A stretch of 64,000 nucleotides of DNA from Methanolobus vulcani (lineage in GTDB: Archaea > Halobacteriota > Methanosarcinia > Methanosarcinales > Methanosarcinaceae), in the NCBI RefSeq assembly GCF_006546655.1, contig NZ_VIAQ01000019.1:1-64000 (forward strand), in the 5' to 3' direction. The position numbers were made by a program, and so were the translations under genes. Of this stretch, positions 29,401 through 38,872 are shown piece by piece. Positions within the stretch are counted from its first letter, which is position 1. Every line of letters starts with the position of its first letter. The notes under the pieces were generated by a model. It did no database searches. It saw nothing but the letters and a program-made list of their open reading frames with translations, and was not told where the DNA came from.

Positions 29401-30528
29401 ATGAAAGTAATGATATTTGTCTGCGGCGAAGGTCTTGGACATACCAGCAGGTGTATATCCATTGGCAAGGAGCTTGTTTCTGCAGGGCACGATGTGCATT
29501 TCGGAGCTTACGGATATTCCAGGGAACTGATTGAACGTAAGGGATTTAAAACCCACATGGTTCCCTCGGAGATAACCCTTGTCGGCAAGGCAGGTTCACT
29601 GAATCTGAAAAAGTCAATTCTTGCAACTTTCAAGAGAGGGCAGTTCCTCGGCATAATAAAGATACGCAAATTTCTCAAAAGAACAAAGCCCGATGTAGTT
29701 ATCTCAGATAGTTATTTCATGGGAATGTTAAGCGCTAAATCCCGCAGCATTCCATGCTATTTGATTGTCAACCAGTCAAATATGGAAGAATTCTTCAAGG
29801 GCAAGGGTGTTTCAAGCAAGATACTGGCCGAGCTTGTGAAAAAGTTCTACACCGGTATGTTCAAGATGGCTGACAAAGTGATAATTCCTGATTTCCCTCT
29901 GCCACACGCGGTATGCAGAAAGAATCTGGATTTTAAGGAAAAAACATGGAAAAAAGTGTTTTTCAGTGGCCCACTCATTGGAAAGACCTTTGAAGAAACA
30001 ATTGCCAAAGAATTGGAAAAACCTCACGTGCTTTGCACTGTTGGTGGATTCGGATACCGCGAACCTATTTTTAGAAAGGTCATTGAAGCTGCAGGCATGG
30101 ATAAATCAATCAATTACACTTTACTTTCGGGCCCAAGTGTTGACCCTGCAAGTCTTGGAACACTGCCGGAGAATGTTACAATACTGAAATTCATTGATGA
30201 CCAGTTCCCATACATGAAAGCTTCAGATCTTGTTATTGCTCCCGGAGGCCATAGTACCATGATGGAAGCTCTGAGTTTCGGAGTTCCTATGATAACTGTT
30301 CCTGACCAGAAACACAGCGAACAGCAGAACAACGCTCTTGTTATCGAGGAAGATGGTCTTGGAAAGATGCTGGACTATTCCACATCTCCTGACGTGATAC
30401 TTGAGAATATCAGGGTACTTATTGATGATGAAAAGTATAAAAAGAAGCTTACTGAAATGCGGGAGCTGGCAGTGGAACTGAATGGACCGGGGGCTGTAAG
30501 GTTGCTGGTTGAAGAGATGGAAAATTGA
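29401..30528 (+). CDS. MurG-like glycosyltransferase, paralogue
   Basis: 375 residues, clearly paralogous to the product of 26900-28099: MKVMIFVCGEGLGHTSRCISIGKELVSAGHDVHFGAYGYS at the start, and ASDLVIAPGGHSTMMEALSFGVPMITVPDQKHSEQQNNA near residue 280. GT-B fold with the donor-binding site at the C-terminus. Its start codon aligns with the shortened start proposed for the paralogue. The two genes are separated by the PHP gene, an arrangement that suggests one duplicated biosynthetic cluster. Confidence 0.87.
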   Translation: MKVMIFVCGEGLGHTSRCISIGKELVSAGHDVHFGAYGYSRELIERKGFKTHMVPSEITLVGKAGSLNLKKSILATFKRGQFLGIIKIRKFLKRTKPDVVISDSYFMGMLSAKSRSIPCYLIVNQSNMEEFFKGKGVSSKILAELVKKFYTGMFKMADKVIIPDFPLPHAVCRKNLDFKEKTWKKVFFSGPLIGKTFEETIAKELEKPHVLCTVGGFGYREPIFRKVIEAAGMDKSINYTLLSGPSVDPASLGTLPENVTILKFIDDQFPYMKASDLVIAPGGHSTMMEALSFGVPMITVPDQKHSEQQNNALVIEEDGLGKMLDYSTSPDVILENIRVLIDDEKYKKKLTEMRELAVELNGPGAVRLLVEEMEN

Positions 30529-30556
30529 TAGAATCGGAAATTAAATCCTGTTGAAT

Positions 30557-31150
30557 TCAGTGTGAGAAGATCTTTTTATGATAGAGACTCAAAATTATTG
30601 TGAATAATCCAACTACAGCAAAAAAGATGACATGACCGAGGATACTGATATCAGTTATCAGGTTTTGAAGGTTACTATGGAAAATGTATCCTGTGGTTAT
30701 CAAAAATGGGTAAAATACCAATAAAGCCAGCAGGTCGTAAAAAACAAATTTGCGCCAAGGAACTTTTGCAGAGCCTGCAACTACGGGACCGAAAACACGC
30801 AGACCTACTATAAGGCGAAATGTAAAAATGGTTTTCCCACCGTGATGTTCCATTAAATCCTCATACCGGGCAATCGTTTTCTTATCTTTGTTGTTATCGA
30901 ACCGTGAGAGTAATTTATTGCCGTTCCTGCTGAGCCAGTAGAGCAAAATATCACCGGAAGCACCTGCCATCAGGCTGACAACAATCACTATCCAGAGGTT
31001 TCCAAATCCAAGACTGACAATATAGCCTACGATGAGTAGAAGAACCTCTTCGGGCAGTGGAATGAAATGCCCCAGAAAGCCGAGAGTTATAAAAATACCA
31101 AGATATGACAGATGTTCAAGATAAGGTATTAAGAACTCCCAGTTACTCAT
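30557..31150 (-). CDS. DedA/SNARE-associated membrane protein
   Basis: 197 residues with several membrane segments. The DedA signature is seen in HFIPLPEEVLLLIVGY and ASGDILLYWLSRNGNKL, then FRLIVGLRVFGPVVAGSAKVPWRKFVFYD. DedA proteins act in membrane homeostasis and lipid-carrier recycling. It stands downstream of the SIMPL gene on the same strand. Confidence 0.9.
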   Translation of the reverse strand: MSNWEFLIPYLEHLSYLGIFITLGFLGHFIPLPEEVLLLIVGYIVSLGFGNLWIVIVVSLMAGASGDILLYWLSRNGNKLLSRFDNNKDKKTIARYEDLMEHHGGKTIFTFRLIVGLRVFGPVVAGSAKVPWRKFVFYDLLALLVFYPFLITTGYIFHSNLQNLITDISILGHVIFFAVVGLFTIILSLYHKKIFSH

Positions 31151-31219
31151 TTTGGTTAATCAGTAATTGAATATATAAAAGCTCTTTCAGACTTGTAAAA
31201 AGAGAGGAATAGAAAGGGA

Positions 31220-31257
31220 GGGAGTTGCAAAGGAATATTCGTTTTTATGCAACTCCC
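31220..31257 (-). terminator. Hairpin between SIMPL and DedA genes
   Basis: GGGAGTTGCA (31220-31229) and TGCAACTCCC (31248-31257), a perfect 10-bp stem with an 18-nt loop. It could end the SIMPL transcript or lie in the dedA 5' leader; no strong U-tract follows, so its role is uncertain. Confidence 0.45.
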
Positions 31258-31332
31258 GAGTGGAGTGGTTGGTAGGGTCGTTTTTATAATCGCTCTTTGA
31301 ATGGTTAAGTCCTGTATCCTACATCATAATAT

Positions 31333-32085
31333 TTACCCAATGTAGTATGTTACGTCTACTGACATTGAAACTGTGGACTCACCGGGTTCTATTGGTGTGG
31401 AAATTCCACCTGCATCCATTGCTGCTTCTTCCACGACATACCTTCCATAATAGATGCCAGTGTCACCGTTCTCATACATAGATGCGGTCTGCACGCCTGT
31501 GATCTTAAGACCCAGGTTGTCTGCGAGTTCATCGGCCTTTGTTCTTGCATTATCTACGGCTTCACCTACAAGCTCATCACGGAGCTGCTCCTGCATGTCG
31601 TCAGAGACTGTGAAGGAGATACTTCCTATCTGGTTGGCTCCTGATGCAGTTGAGTTGTCTATGATATCGCTCAGGTAATCGAGCTTTGTGGTTGTGACCT
31701 GTACGCTGTTGGATGCGGAATAACCTGTGATGGTTCGTTCCCCGTCATAATTGTAGACCGGATACACTGAAACATAGGATGTCTGTATTTCTTTGTCTTC
31801 AAGACCGAGTTCTTTGAGTCCTGATATGACAGCGCTCATGATGGCAGCATTCTCGTCAGATGCTTCCTGTGCTGTTTCGGACTGGATTACAACGCCTATA
31901 CTTAATGAGGCGGTGTCAGGGACGACCTTCTGTTCGGCATATCCGCTCATGGTAATTGTGTCTGCTGTAGTTTGTTCAGCACCATCCTGTGAGATGGCAT
32001 AGATTGTTAGTGACATCACCACCAGCACTACGGATAGTGCAATGACAGCGATGTATGATTTATCGTTTTTAGTGTCAGATGACAT
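31333..32085 (-). CDS. SIMPL (DUF541) domain protein, membrane-anchored
   Basis: 250 residues from the ATG at 32085, chosen because GAGGAGG lies 8 nt upstream. One transmembrane segment (VIALSVVLVVMSLTIYAI) is followed by an exported SIMPL domain: TITMSGYAEQKVVPDTASLSIGVV and later ITGYSASNSVQVTTTKLDYLSDIID, then GGISTPIEPGESTVSMSVDVTYYI. The family is widespread and of unknown function, linked to oxidative stress in bacteria. Confidence 0.88.
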   Translation of the reverse strand: MSSDTKNDKSYIAVIALSVVLVVMSLTIYAISQDGAEQTTADTITMSGYAEQKVVPDTASLSIGVVIQSETAQEASDENAAIMSAVISGLKELGLEDKEIQTSYVSVYPVYNYDGERTITGYSASNSVQVTTTKLDYLSDIIDNSTASGANQIGSISFTVSDDMQEQLRDELVGEAVDNARTKADELADNLGLKITGVQTASMYENGDTGIYYGRYVVEEAAMDAGGISTPIEPGESTVSMSVDVTYYIG

Positions 32086-32328
32086 GTTATATCCTCCTCT
32101 AATTGCCTTCCTACCGGTGATCATGACCGGTTATTGCAATTAATAGAAAGACTTGCACATATTAAACAATTGTCTAAACTTCAAACTCATTTGCAGCTAT
32201 GGCGGGCGCTTGATAGCGATGAACAATTGTGAACAATGGTGACCATATTATTCTGATAGATATCTGAACCCAAATTATTCTCAGATTTGCAAAGTCCTAT
32301 ATACCAGATGATTGGTCATTTATTTATG

Positions 32329-33102
32329 AATAAAACAAGAATAATTATGATGTTGGTTCTTTTATTCCTGGCGAGTTCAGGATGCACGGAACAGGATAAA
32401 TTTACAATATCGGAAAACGCTACTATCCTTTCCATGAAATATGTGACTACTTCGGTAACTGATATGGAAATACAGGAATTGGTGATCAATTCAAGTACCA
32501 TGGACCTCAGTATTTACAGTCTCACCCACCAGCTCAAAGCACATTACACCAGACCAATGATAGAGTATCAATGGAAGCAGCCACCTTATATGTTAACTGG
32601 AAAGCCTTTCCTTGAGATCAGTTCTTCTTCAGAGGCAAAGAAAATCCGGCCAGATGTTATAGGTTCCGGCACACTGGAAGTTACGGTGTTGCAGGATGGT
32701 TATATTCATACGGTAACCATTGATTCTGATTCCCCGGAATACCAGTTTGAAGATTTATACCAGATTGAAGATTACATGGATTTCCAGAGACTACTTGCAC
32801 TGGAGCCGTCGTTTGAAGAAGCACAGGCAATTGTAGAACCGTGGATAATTTCGATGCCAACATACAGTTTTGATGGTTCCAACCTGACACTCGAAGAACA
32901 TATTCGTGAAGATACGCTGCCTTCCATGCACCTGTTGATCTATACATTCACCAGCAGTCATGAAGGCTATGGTGACCGCTCGAATGAAGAGTTAACCGAA
33001 TCCCTCACAAATCACACTATCAGGGTTTCTTTTAGTCAGCGTGAAATCACAAAGGCCATAATTGATGGTTCATGGGATGAGATGAAACAGGAGTCTGTTT
33101 GA
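32329..33102 (+). CDS. Putative lipoprotein, function unknown
   Basis: 257 residues from the ATG at 32329, which gives a compact lipoprotein signal (KTRIIMMLVLLFLASSGC, cysteine near residue 20); a TTG start 14 codons upstream is open but less likely. No family recognised; the mature part is soluble and rich in Thr, Ser and acidic residues. It stands alone, upstream of a stretch without genes. Confidence 0.6.
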   Translation, partial: NKTRIIMMLVLLFLASSGCTEQDKFTISENATILSMKYVTTSVTDMEIQELVINSSTMDLSIYSLTHQLKAHYTRPMIEYQWKQPPYMLTGKPFLEISSSSEAKKIRPDVIGSGTLEVTVLQDGYIHTVTIDSDSPEYQFEDLYQIEDYMDFQRLLALEPSFEEAQAIVEPWIISMPTYSFDGSNLTLEEHIREDTLPSMHLLIYTFTSSHEGYGDRSNEELTESLTNHTIRVSFSQREITKAIIDGSWDEMKQESV

Positions 33103-33294
33103 GAAAAGAAGCTCAGGAATAAGATCGATGGAGTCCGCTTTAGCCGGCTCCCCTATGCTCCTTATACCGAAGGATTGTTCGACGTATGGAGTCGAGAAGG
33201 AATTTGATTTTAACTCAGGTTTTTGGTAAAAAATAAACTCTTAAACTCAAAAAGAAAGTAATACTCTTGCAAGATATAGATTAGGAAAGAATAC

Positions 33295-33591
33295 TCATCT
33301 GATGAATTCTAATCCAATAATAAAATCATATTCACTTTCATGTTCTTTTAGGATTTCTAATACTCTTGCCTTGTGAGTTTTTGGTAAACATACATCATTT
33401 CGTCCTTGGGATTTATATTCTTGGAGATAACCATCTTTCACAAGTCGATGTAATGCCTTTTTGTAATCATCATTACAAGGTTTTCCTTTGATAAGATCAC
33501 GTTTACTAATGTGTTTTCTTGGGCACCATCTACGCATGTATGCTATTTTCCATATAAGGAATAGTTCGTATTTTGTGAACCCACATGACAT
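33295..33591 (-). CDS. Small winged-helix-like protein
   Basis: 98 residues, basic. The segment DYKKALHRLVKDGYLQEYKSQGRNDVCLPKTHKARVLEIL resembles the recognition helix and wing of a small winged-helix domain, preceded by RKHISKRDLIKGKPC. Possibly a DNA-binding regulator, perhaps from an old integrated element. Weak support beyond composition and fold impression. Confidence 0.5.
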   Translation of the reverse strand: MSCGFTKYELFLIWKIAYMRRWCPRKHISKRDLIKGKPCNDDYKKALHRLVKDGYLQEYKSQGRNDVCLPKTHKARVLEILKEHESEYDFIIGLEFIR

Positions 33592-33703
33592 AAACTTTTA
33601 ATAGAATTGAAAGTAAATAAAGATATGGTGTTCATCCAATTGAACACCTTGTCCAATAGAATTATATAGTTTTGTTGGACTATACAAGATTGCTGGAGTT
33701 AAG

Positions 33704-33727
33704 GCAATATATATAATAATATATTGC
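33704..33727. promoter_or_regulatory. Inverted repeat upstream of the winged-helix gene
   Basis: GCAATATAT and ATATATTGC (9-bp arms, 6-nt spacer), followed by a direct repeat of ATAATATATT. It lies 92 bp before the winged-helix gene at 33819, in a TATA-rich promoter region, and is a good candidate for an autoregulatory operator. Confidence 0.5.
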
Positions 33728-33818
33728 ATAATATATTATTATGAACATTCATGTGTTACTATTAGTGGTACGTAAAAAATGCGGTAGCGCATACTGAAAA
33801 CATAGGAGGATAAATGTC

Positions 33819-34265
33819 ATGGCACTTGAAGACATTTTTGGTTCGACGACTGCAATCAAAATATTTGACTTCTTGGCAAGCAATCTGGATTCTAATTACA
33901 ACCAATCACAAATCGCAAGATGTGCAGGAGTTTCCAGAGGCATGGTGAATCAAAAGCTTCCTGATATGATCCTAAATGGATTGATAGAAGTAAAGGAAGA
34001 AGCAGGAACCATGAAGACATACCAACTCAAGAAAAATGACTTGGTAAAGATGCTAATCAATGCATCTATGATTAACAGTTTCATGTTTGCCGACATGGAA
34101 GATGAAGATGAAGAGTTCCTTGAGGCAAATTTAAAGGTAGATCCACTCATAAAGGAAGAGGAAATTAGGTGTTACTGTGGCCCATCTGAACCGGTATGTG
34201 AAGAACCTATATACCTAAAAGACTACAAGAATGGACACATAATTGGTACGGCTGTATCTGCATAA
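33819..34265 (+). CDS. Winged helix-turn-helix transcription regulator
   Basis: 148 residues; ATG with AGGAGGA 8 nt upstream. The N-terminal winged helix is clear: GSTTAIKIFDFLASNLDSNYNQSQIARCAGVSRGMVNQKLPDMILNGLIEVKEEAGTMKTYQLKKN. An acidic stretch (ADMEDEDEEFLEAN) follows. The C-terminus contains two cysteines (RCYCGPSEPVC region) that might bind metal or a partner. Probably forms an operon with the next gene (11-bp gap). No phage or plasmid genes are visible nearby, so it may be a small stress- or element-derived regulator. Confidence 0.75.
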   Translation: MALEDIFGSTTAIKIFDFLASNLDSNYNQSQIARCAGVSRGMVNQKLPDMILNGLIEVKEEAGTMKTYQLKKNDLVKMLINASMINSFMFADMEDEDEEFLEANLKVDPLIKEEEIRCYCGPSEPVCEEPIYLKDYKNGHIIGTAVSA

Positions 34266-34276
34266 AAGGTGAATTT

Positions 34277-34618
34277 ATGGAATCGATGAGACCTGATGAA
34301 AGTGAAGAACTTGCACCTGTTGTCGAAAAGAAGGTAAAAGACAAAATAACAGTTGCTAGAACACCTTTATTCACTAAAAAATATGCAACCAACGTGCTAG
34401 TTACACATACCGACTCCGACTTTAGAATTGAATTGTTCAACGAAAAGTTTAGAGTTGAAGATAAATGGGTGTTTCACAGTGATGGATTAGTCATCCTTAC
34501 TTTTGAAGCTGCGAAGAAATTATTGGTTGATTTAACCGAATGCGTTCAGAACTATGAAGAACAAAATGGTGAAATTGCAATTTCAAGCGAACGAAAAGAA
34601 GCAGAATTTTTAATCTAA
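34277..34618 (+). CDS. Hypothetical protein downstream of the regulator
   Basis: 113 residues, acidic, no membrane segment. It has an IELFNEKFRVEDKWVFHSDGLVILTFEAAKKLLVDLTECVQNYEEQNGEI core that could be a small alpha/beta domain. It probably is co-transcribed with the regulator before it, and may be its partner. No family recognised. Confidence 0.55.
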   Translation: MESMRPDESEELAPVVEKKVKDKITVARTPLFTKKYATNVLVTHTDSDFRIELFNEKFRVEDKWVFHSDGLVILTFEAAKKLLVDLTECVQNYEEQNGEIAISSERKEAEFLI

Positions 34619-34638
34619 AACTACTTTTTTACTTTTTT

Positions 34639-34657
34639 ATTAATATTGAATATTAAT
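34639..34657 (+). terminator. Stem-loop downstream of the two-gene operon
   Basis: ATTAATATT and AATATTAAT with a single central G, set between T-tracts (CTTTTTTACTTTTTTA before, CTATTTTTT after). Archaeal termination often uses the T-tract itself; this is the likely end of the 33819-34618 operon. Confidence 0.45.
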
Positions 34658-34908
34658 GATGTCTATTTTTTAACACGTTTCTATTTTTGAGTATTCAATT
34701 TTGAATAAGTTACGTAATCAATTCTGGGACACATGAAAGATATCCTTTCCTCACCAGTTCGGATCAAATTCTAGGTAATTATTAGCCTAGGTCTTTTCTT
34801 TAATGAATCTCCCCAGAGCCATTTGATATAAACTTCCTGCATCCCTGCCCTAAAAACAAAAGAAAACAAAGTCTTCTAACAAACTTAATTTCATAAAAAA
34901 AAGTTGAG

Positions 34909-34980
34909 TGCGCCGACCGGGATTCGAACCCGGGTTTAAGGCTTGGAAGGCCTCAGTCATAGCCACTAAACCACCAGCGC
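34909..34980 (-). tRNA. tRNA-Gly (UCC)
   Basis: Minus strand: acceptor GCGCTGG with TCGGCGC, D arm GGTTTAGTGGC, anticodon loop CTTCCAA (anticodon UCC) on a GAGGC/GCCTT stem, and T arm GGGTTCGAATCCC. Complete, without encoded CCA. An unoccupied tRNA gene, no element is seen beside it. Confidence 0.95.
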
Positions 34981-35085
34981 AGTTTGGACACCCAATACAG
35001 TGCTTTTTCCAATATAATCTTTTCGCCTGATAATGAATCTAATCAGGAATTATATTTAAAGACAGAAGTCATTCACTAATATCGG

Positions 35086-36132
35086 ATGGAACAGGAACAC
35101 TCAGACGAAGCGATCCGCACTGAAGGGATAAGCAAACATTACGAGCAGGTAAAAGCTGTAAAAGGCATCAACATTACGGTTAAAAAAGGAGAGCTATTCG
35201 GCTTGCTTGGACCCAACGGAGCAGGGAAATCAACACTCATAGGGATGCTCGCCACAATGCTCAGGCCAACTGAAGGAACAGCTCGAGTCTGGGGACATGA
35301 CATCAGGAGCGAACCAACAGAAGTGCGCATGTCCATAGGAGTCGTGTTCCAGGGCACCACCCTCGACCAGAAACTCACCGGACGCGAGAACCTCGACATT
35401 CACGGAAGGCTCTACGGACTCGGGAAGAACGAGCGCCATGAGCGCATCGATGAAGTGCTCAAACTCGTAGAGCTCAGCGACTGGGCTGACGAGGTGGTGC
35501 AGAAGTATTCCGGCGGAATGATGCGCAGGCTCGAAATAGCAAGAGGACTCATGCACCATCCAAATGTACTCTTCCTTGACGAACCCACCCTTGGACTTGA
35601 TCCCCAGACAAGGAACCATATCTGGGAATACATCAAGAAGCTCAACCAGGAAAAGAACATCACTATGATCCTCACCACCCACTACATGGAAGAAGCTGAC
35701 GTGCTCTGCAACCGTATTGCCATCATCGACCACGGCGAGATAATCGCCGAAGGCACTCCAGCAGAACTCAAAGCAGAATTAGGTGGAGATATCATAACCC
35801 TCACCTTCAGCAGCGAAGATGAAGCCGCAAAAATGGTTGAACACTACAAAAATCGCAAGAGTCATAACAATAACAATAACAACCCCGACACAAATGAAAT
35901 AACCACCACCGGCACATCCATCCGCATAACCGCCACCGACGGTGAAAGAACCATACCGGAACTCATGAAGATCAGCACCGACCTGAACCTTCACATAGAA
36001 TCCGTCAGCCTGAGAAAACCGACCCTTGATGACGTATTCCTTCACCACACCGGCAAAAACATAAGATACTCAGGCCCTGATGACCGTAAAAGAAGACGCG
36101 GCATAAGGCGCATGAGACGCAATGCAAGGTAA
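35086..36132 (+). CDS. ABC transporter ATPase, DrrA-type, without a visible permease
   Basis: 348 residues. Full ATPase: Walker A GPNGAGKST near residue 44, Q-loop, signature YSGGMMRRLEIARGL, Walker B VLFLDEPTLGLDP, H-loop TTHYMEEAD. The domain order matches DrrA-like exporters acting with a DrrB permease. A Asn-rich stretch (NNNNNNPD, near residue 265) and a very basic tail (RKRRRGIRRMRRNAR) are unusual. The permease normally follows directly; here the next gene is uvrB on the opposite strand. Confidence 0.9.
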   Translation: MEQEHSDEAIRTEGISKHYEQVKAVKGINITVKKGELFGLLGPNGAGKSTLIGMLATMLRPTEGTARVWGHDIRSEPTEVRMSIGVVFQGTTLDQKLTGRENLDIHGRLYGLGKNERHERIDEVLKLVELSDWADEVVQKYSGGMMRRLEIARGLMHHPNVLFLDEPTLGLDPQTRNHIWEYIKKLNQEKNITMILTTHYMEEADVLCNRIAIIDHGEIIAEGTPAELKAELGGDIITLTFSSEDEAAKMVEHYKNRKSHNNNNNNPDTNEITTTGTSIRITATDGERTIPELMKISTDLNLHIESVSLRKPTLDDVFLHHTGKNIRYSGPDDRKRRRGIRRMRRNAR

Positions 36133-36154
36133 CCAATTCAGATTATAGAAGTCA

Positions 36155-38140
36155 TCACAGGGAATACTCTTCCCTGAGTTCCTTTATCCTGTCTCGAAGT
36201 TCTGCCGCCCTCTCAAATTCAAGATTCTTGGCAGCAAGGTGCATATCAGCTTCAAGGTCGATGATGATATCTTTAATCTCACGTGCCGATGCATCCTCGG
36301 CAATTGCCAGGACACCTGAAGCAGGTTTGTATTTCTCGCCCTCAACAAGCTCCTTCTGCAAAGCCTTGCGAATTGTGGTTGGAGTAATGCCATGTTCTTC
36401 GTTGAATTCCATCTGGAGCTTGCGGCGTCTTTCAGTTTCATTAATAGCGCGCTCCATAGAACCGGTCATATTATCAGCATACAGAATGACACGTCCTTCC
36501 GAGTTTCTCGAAGCACGTCCGATAGTCTGGATAAGCGAGCGCTCAGAACGCAGGAAACCCTCCTTATCAGCATCCAGTATAGCAACAAAAGCAACTTCCG
36601 GAATATCAAGACCCTCACGCAGCAGGTTAATTCCGATAAGCACATCGAACTCGCCTTTTCTCAAATCCCTGACAATCTCTGCACGCTCAAGTGTGTCAAT
36701 ATCCGAATGCATATAGCGCACCCTGATACCAAGCTCCAGCAAATATTCCGTCAAGTCCTCGGACATCCTCTTTGTCAAAGTCGTCACCAGAGTCCTGAAT
36801 CCCTTTGCAGTAACCTTGCGAATCTCACCAATAAGGTCATCCACCTGATTCTCAACCGGCCTGACAGTAATTTCAGGATCAACAAGACCAGTCGGGCGAA
36901 TAATCTGCTCCACCACAGCCTTACTCTTCTCAATCTCATACTCCGCAGGTGTGGCAGAAACATAGATCACATTGTCAAGCCGTCTCTCAAACTCATCATA
37001 ACGCAGCGGCCTGTTATCAAGAGCAGAAGGTAACCTGAAACCATACTCCACCAGTGACTGCTTCCTTGCCCTGTCGCCGTTATGCATTCCACGAATCTGC
37101 GGGATGGTCACATGTGATTCGTCAATGACCAGAAGATAATCATCGGGGAAGAAATTAAGCAAAGATGATGGAGGCTCGCCGGGACGGCGGCCGTCAAAAT
37201 GCCGGGAGTAATTCTCAATACCACTGCAATAACCAAGCTCACGAATCATCTCCATGTCAAACTTGGTTCTCTGTTCCAGTCTCTGAGCTTCAAGCAAACG
37301 ATTCTCCGACCTCAGCACAGCCAGCCTGTCATAAAGTTCAGCCTCAATTGTACCCAGAGCCTTGTCAATGTACTCTTCCGGCATAACGAAGTGTTTGGCA
37401 GGATAGATACCGATAGTCTCCCCAGGAAGCACTTCATCCAGCGCTTTTCCGGTAAGAGTATCAAAATAAGCGATCCTGTCAATCTCATCACCAAAAAGCT
37501 CGATTCTTATTCCTTCCTTCTCCTGCGCAGGGAATATCTCAATTGTATCCCCACGCAACCGGAAAATACCCTGAGTGAAAGCAACATCGTTCCTTTCATA
37601 TTGTATATTGATCAAAGACTCAAGGAAAGCTGGCCTGTCAATCTCCATTCCGGGAGTCAGCATCACAGACATAGCTCTCCATTCATCAGGAGAACCAAGG
37701 TTGTAGATACAGGAAACACTGGAAACCACAATTACGTCTTTGCGTTCCAGCAAAGATTTGGTTGCCGAAAGTCTCAGCCTGTCTATCTCTTCGTTAATTG
37801 ACGCATCCTTTTCGATGTAAGTATCAGTAATAGGCAGGTAAGCCTCAGGCTGGTAGTAATCATAATAACTGACAAAATACTCAACGGCGTTATCCGGAAA
37901 AAACTCCCTGAACTCTGAAAATAGCTGTGCAGCAAGGGTTTTGTTGTGTGCAATCACAAGAGTTGGTTTCTGCACGTTCTCTATAACATTGGCTACTGTG
38001 AAGGTCTTTCCCGAACCTGTCACGCCGAGCAATGTCTGGTGTTTCTTTCCTGCCAGCATACCTTCAGTTAGCCGGGCAATTGCCTTGGGCTGATCACCCT
38101 TCGGACTGTATTCAGAAACTAGTTTGAAAGGACGCATCAC
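36155..38140 (-). CDS. uvrB: UvrB, excision repair helicase subunit
   Basis: 661 residues, close to bacterial UvrB. Damage recognition in nucleotide excision repair with UvrA and UvrC. Walker A GVTGSGKT near residue 40, the beta-hairpin region [16 protein letters not shown] in [11 protein letters not shown], helicase motifs [10 protein letters not shown] and QTIGRASRN, and a C-terminal UVR domain ([28 protein letters not shown]) that contacts UvrC. Methanosarcinales gained Uvr genes from bacteria; uvrA and uvrC are not in this window. Confidence 0.98.
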   Translation of the reverse strand: MMRPFKLVSEYSPKGDQPKAIARLTEGMLAGKKHQTLLGVTGSGKTFTVANVIENVQKPTLVIAHNKTLAAQLFSEFREFFPDNAVEYFVSYYDYYQPEAYLPITDTYIEKDASINEEIDRLRLSATKSLLERKDVIVVSSVSCIYNLGSPDEWRAMSVMLTPGMEIDRPAFLESLINIQYERNDVAFTQGIFRLRGDTIEIFPAQEKEGIRIELFGDEIDRIAYFDTLTGKALDEVLPGETIGIYPAKHFVMPEEYIDKALGTIEAELYDRLAVLRSENRLLEAQRLEQRTKFDMEMIRELGYCSGIENYSRHFDGRRPGEPPSSLLNFFPDDYLLVIDESHVTIPQIRGMHNGDRARKQSLVEYGFRLPSALDNRPLRYDEFERRLDNVIYVSATPAEYEIEKSKAVVEQIIRPTGLVDPEITVRPVENQVDDLIGEIRKVTAKGFRTLVTTLTKRMSEDLTEYLLELGIRVRYMHSDIDTLERAEIVRDLRKGEFDVLIGINLLREGLDIPEVAFVAILDADKEGFLRSERSLIQTIGRASRNSEGRVILYADNMTGSMERAINETERRRKLQMEFNEEHGITPTTIRKALQKELVEGEKYKPASGVLAIAEDASAREIKDIIIDLEADMHLAAKNLEFERAAELRDRIKELREEYSL

Positions 38141-38272
38141 TATGTGTATTGAGCCGAAAGCCTATAAACGTATTCACAGGTGAAGCGCATGCGCATTTCA
38201 CATCAGAAAATAGAATAAAACGGGTTAACAATATCACTGCCTCACCACACGATTCACAAGGATGTTGTGCAA

Positions 38273-38599
38273 TCATCGGGCGAATATCAGGAAATACAAC
38301 ACCATTAGCACAATTGCCAGTATCATCAGTGTCTGAGCACTTTTATTGTCTGAACCGATTATGATTGGAATCGGACCTATCATGATAAGGCCGCTACCCC
38401 TTACCTCTGTTTTATCAGAAACTGACCCATTACTAGCCTCACCATTTGAAGAGCCATAATAAGATGAATCTGAATTTAATGAGTATTCATCTCTTATTTC
38501 ATCATTTTGAGAGCTAGATACACCTGAAATAAAAAGTAATACAAAACCTGCAATTATCATCAGCATTCCCAATAGTATCAGAATGGTCCCAAGCATCAC
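38273..38599 (-). CDS. Small membrane protein, TIGR00304/DUF131 type
   Basis: 108 residues with an N-terminal and a C-terminal membrane helix (MMLGTILILLGMLMIIAGFVLLFI, ILAIVLMVLYFLIFA) and the family motif LIMIGPIPIIIGSD. The central part is Ser/Asn-rich. It overlaps by 4 bp with the related gene upstream, so the two form a duplicated operon. Function unknown. Confidence 0.8.
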   Translation of the reverse strand: MMLGTILILLGMLMIIAGFVLLFISGVSSSQNDEIRDEYSLNSDSSYYGSSNGEASNGSVSDKTEVRGSGLIMIGPIPIIIGSDNKSAQTLMILAIVLMVLYFLIFAR

Positions 38600-38832
38600 A
38601 ATCTCCTCCTTGCCAGCAGATAGATCACAGCTATCAGGACACCTGCCCAGAGTAAGGATGTAGTAATCTCTGGAGATGAGCCGAATGCAATTGGGATCGG
38701 ACCGATCATAACAAGACCACCAAAATTACCACTGCTGCTGAAAGAAGAAACTATTGCACCGGCAAAAACAAGGAAAAATCCAAAGAATACAAGTAGTGAA
38801 CCCAGTTGTGAAAGATCCTGTGGCGAACGCAT
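38596..38832 (-). CDS. Small membrane protein, TIGR00304/DUF131 type, paralogue
   Basis: 78 residues, two membrane segments, with LVMIGPIPIAFGSSPEI, the same motif as in the next gene. The first of the tandem pair, its stop overlaps the start of 38273-38599. Function unknown. Confidence 0.8.
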   Translation of the reverse strand: MRSPQDLSQLGSLLVFFGFFLVFAGAIVSSFSSSGNFGGLVMIGPIPIAFGSSPEITTSLLWAGVLIAVIYLLARRRL

Positions 38833-38872
38833 GGGAATCTGTATGTTAAAGGTCTGTTAAATAAGTGACAGT

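Noticed and set aside
32125-32328. Possible small RNA or promoter features before the lipoprotein gene
   Set aside because: Only AT-rich sequence with a few TATA-like strings and no repeat or structure that I could support.
33103-33294. Structured stretch (AGTCCGCTTTAGCCGGCTCC region) after the lipoprotein gene
   Set aside because: Short complementary strings occur but do not form a consistent fold by eye.
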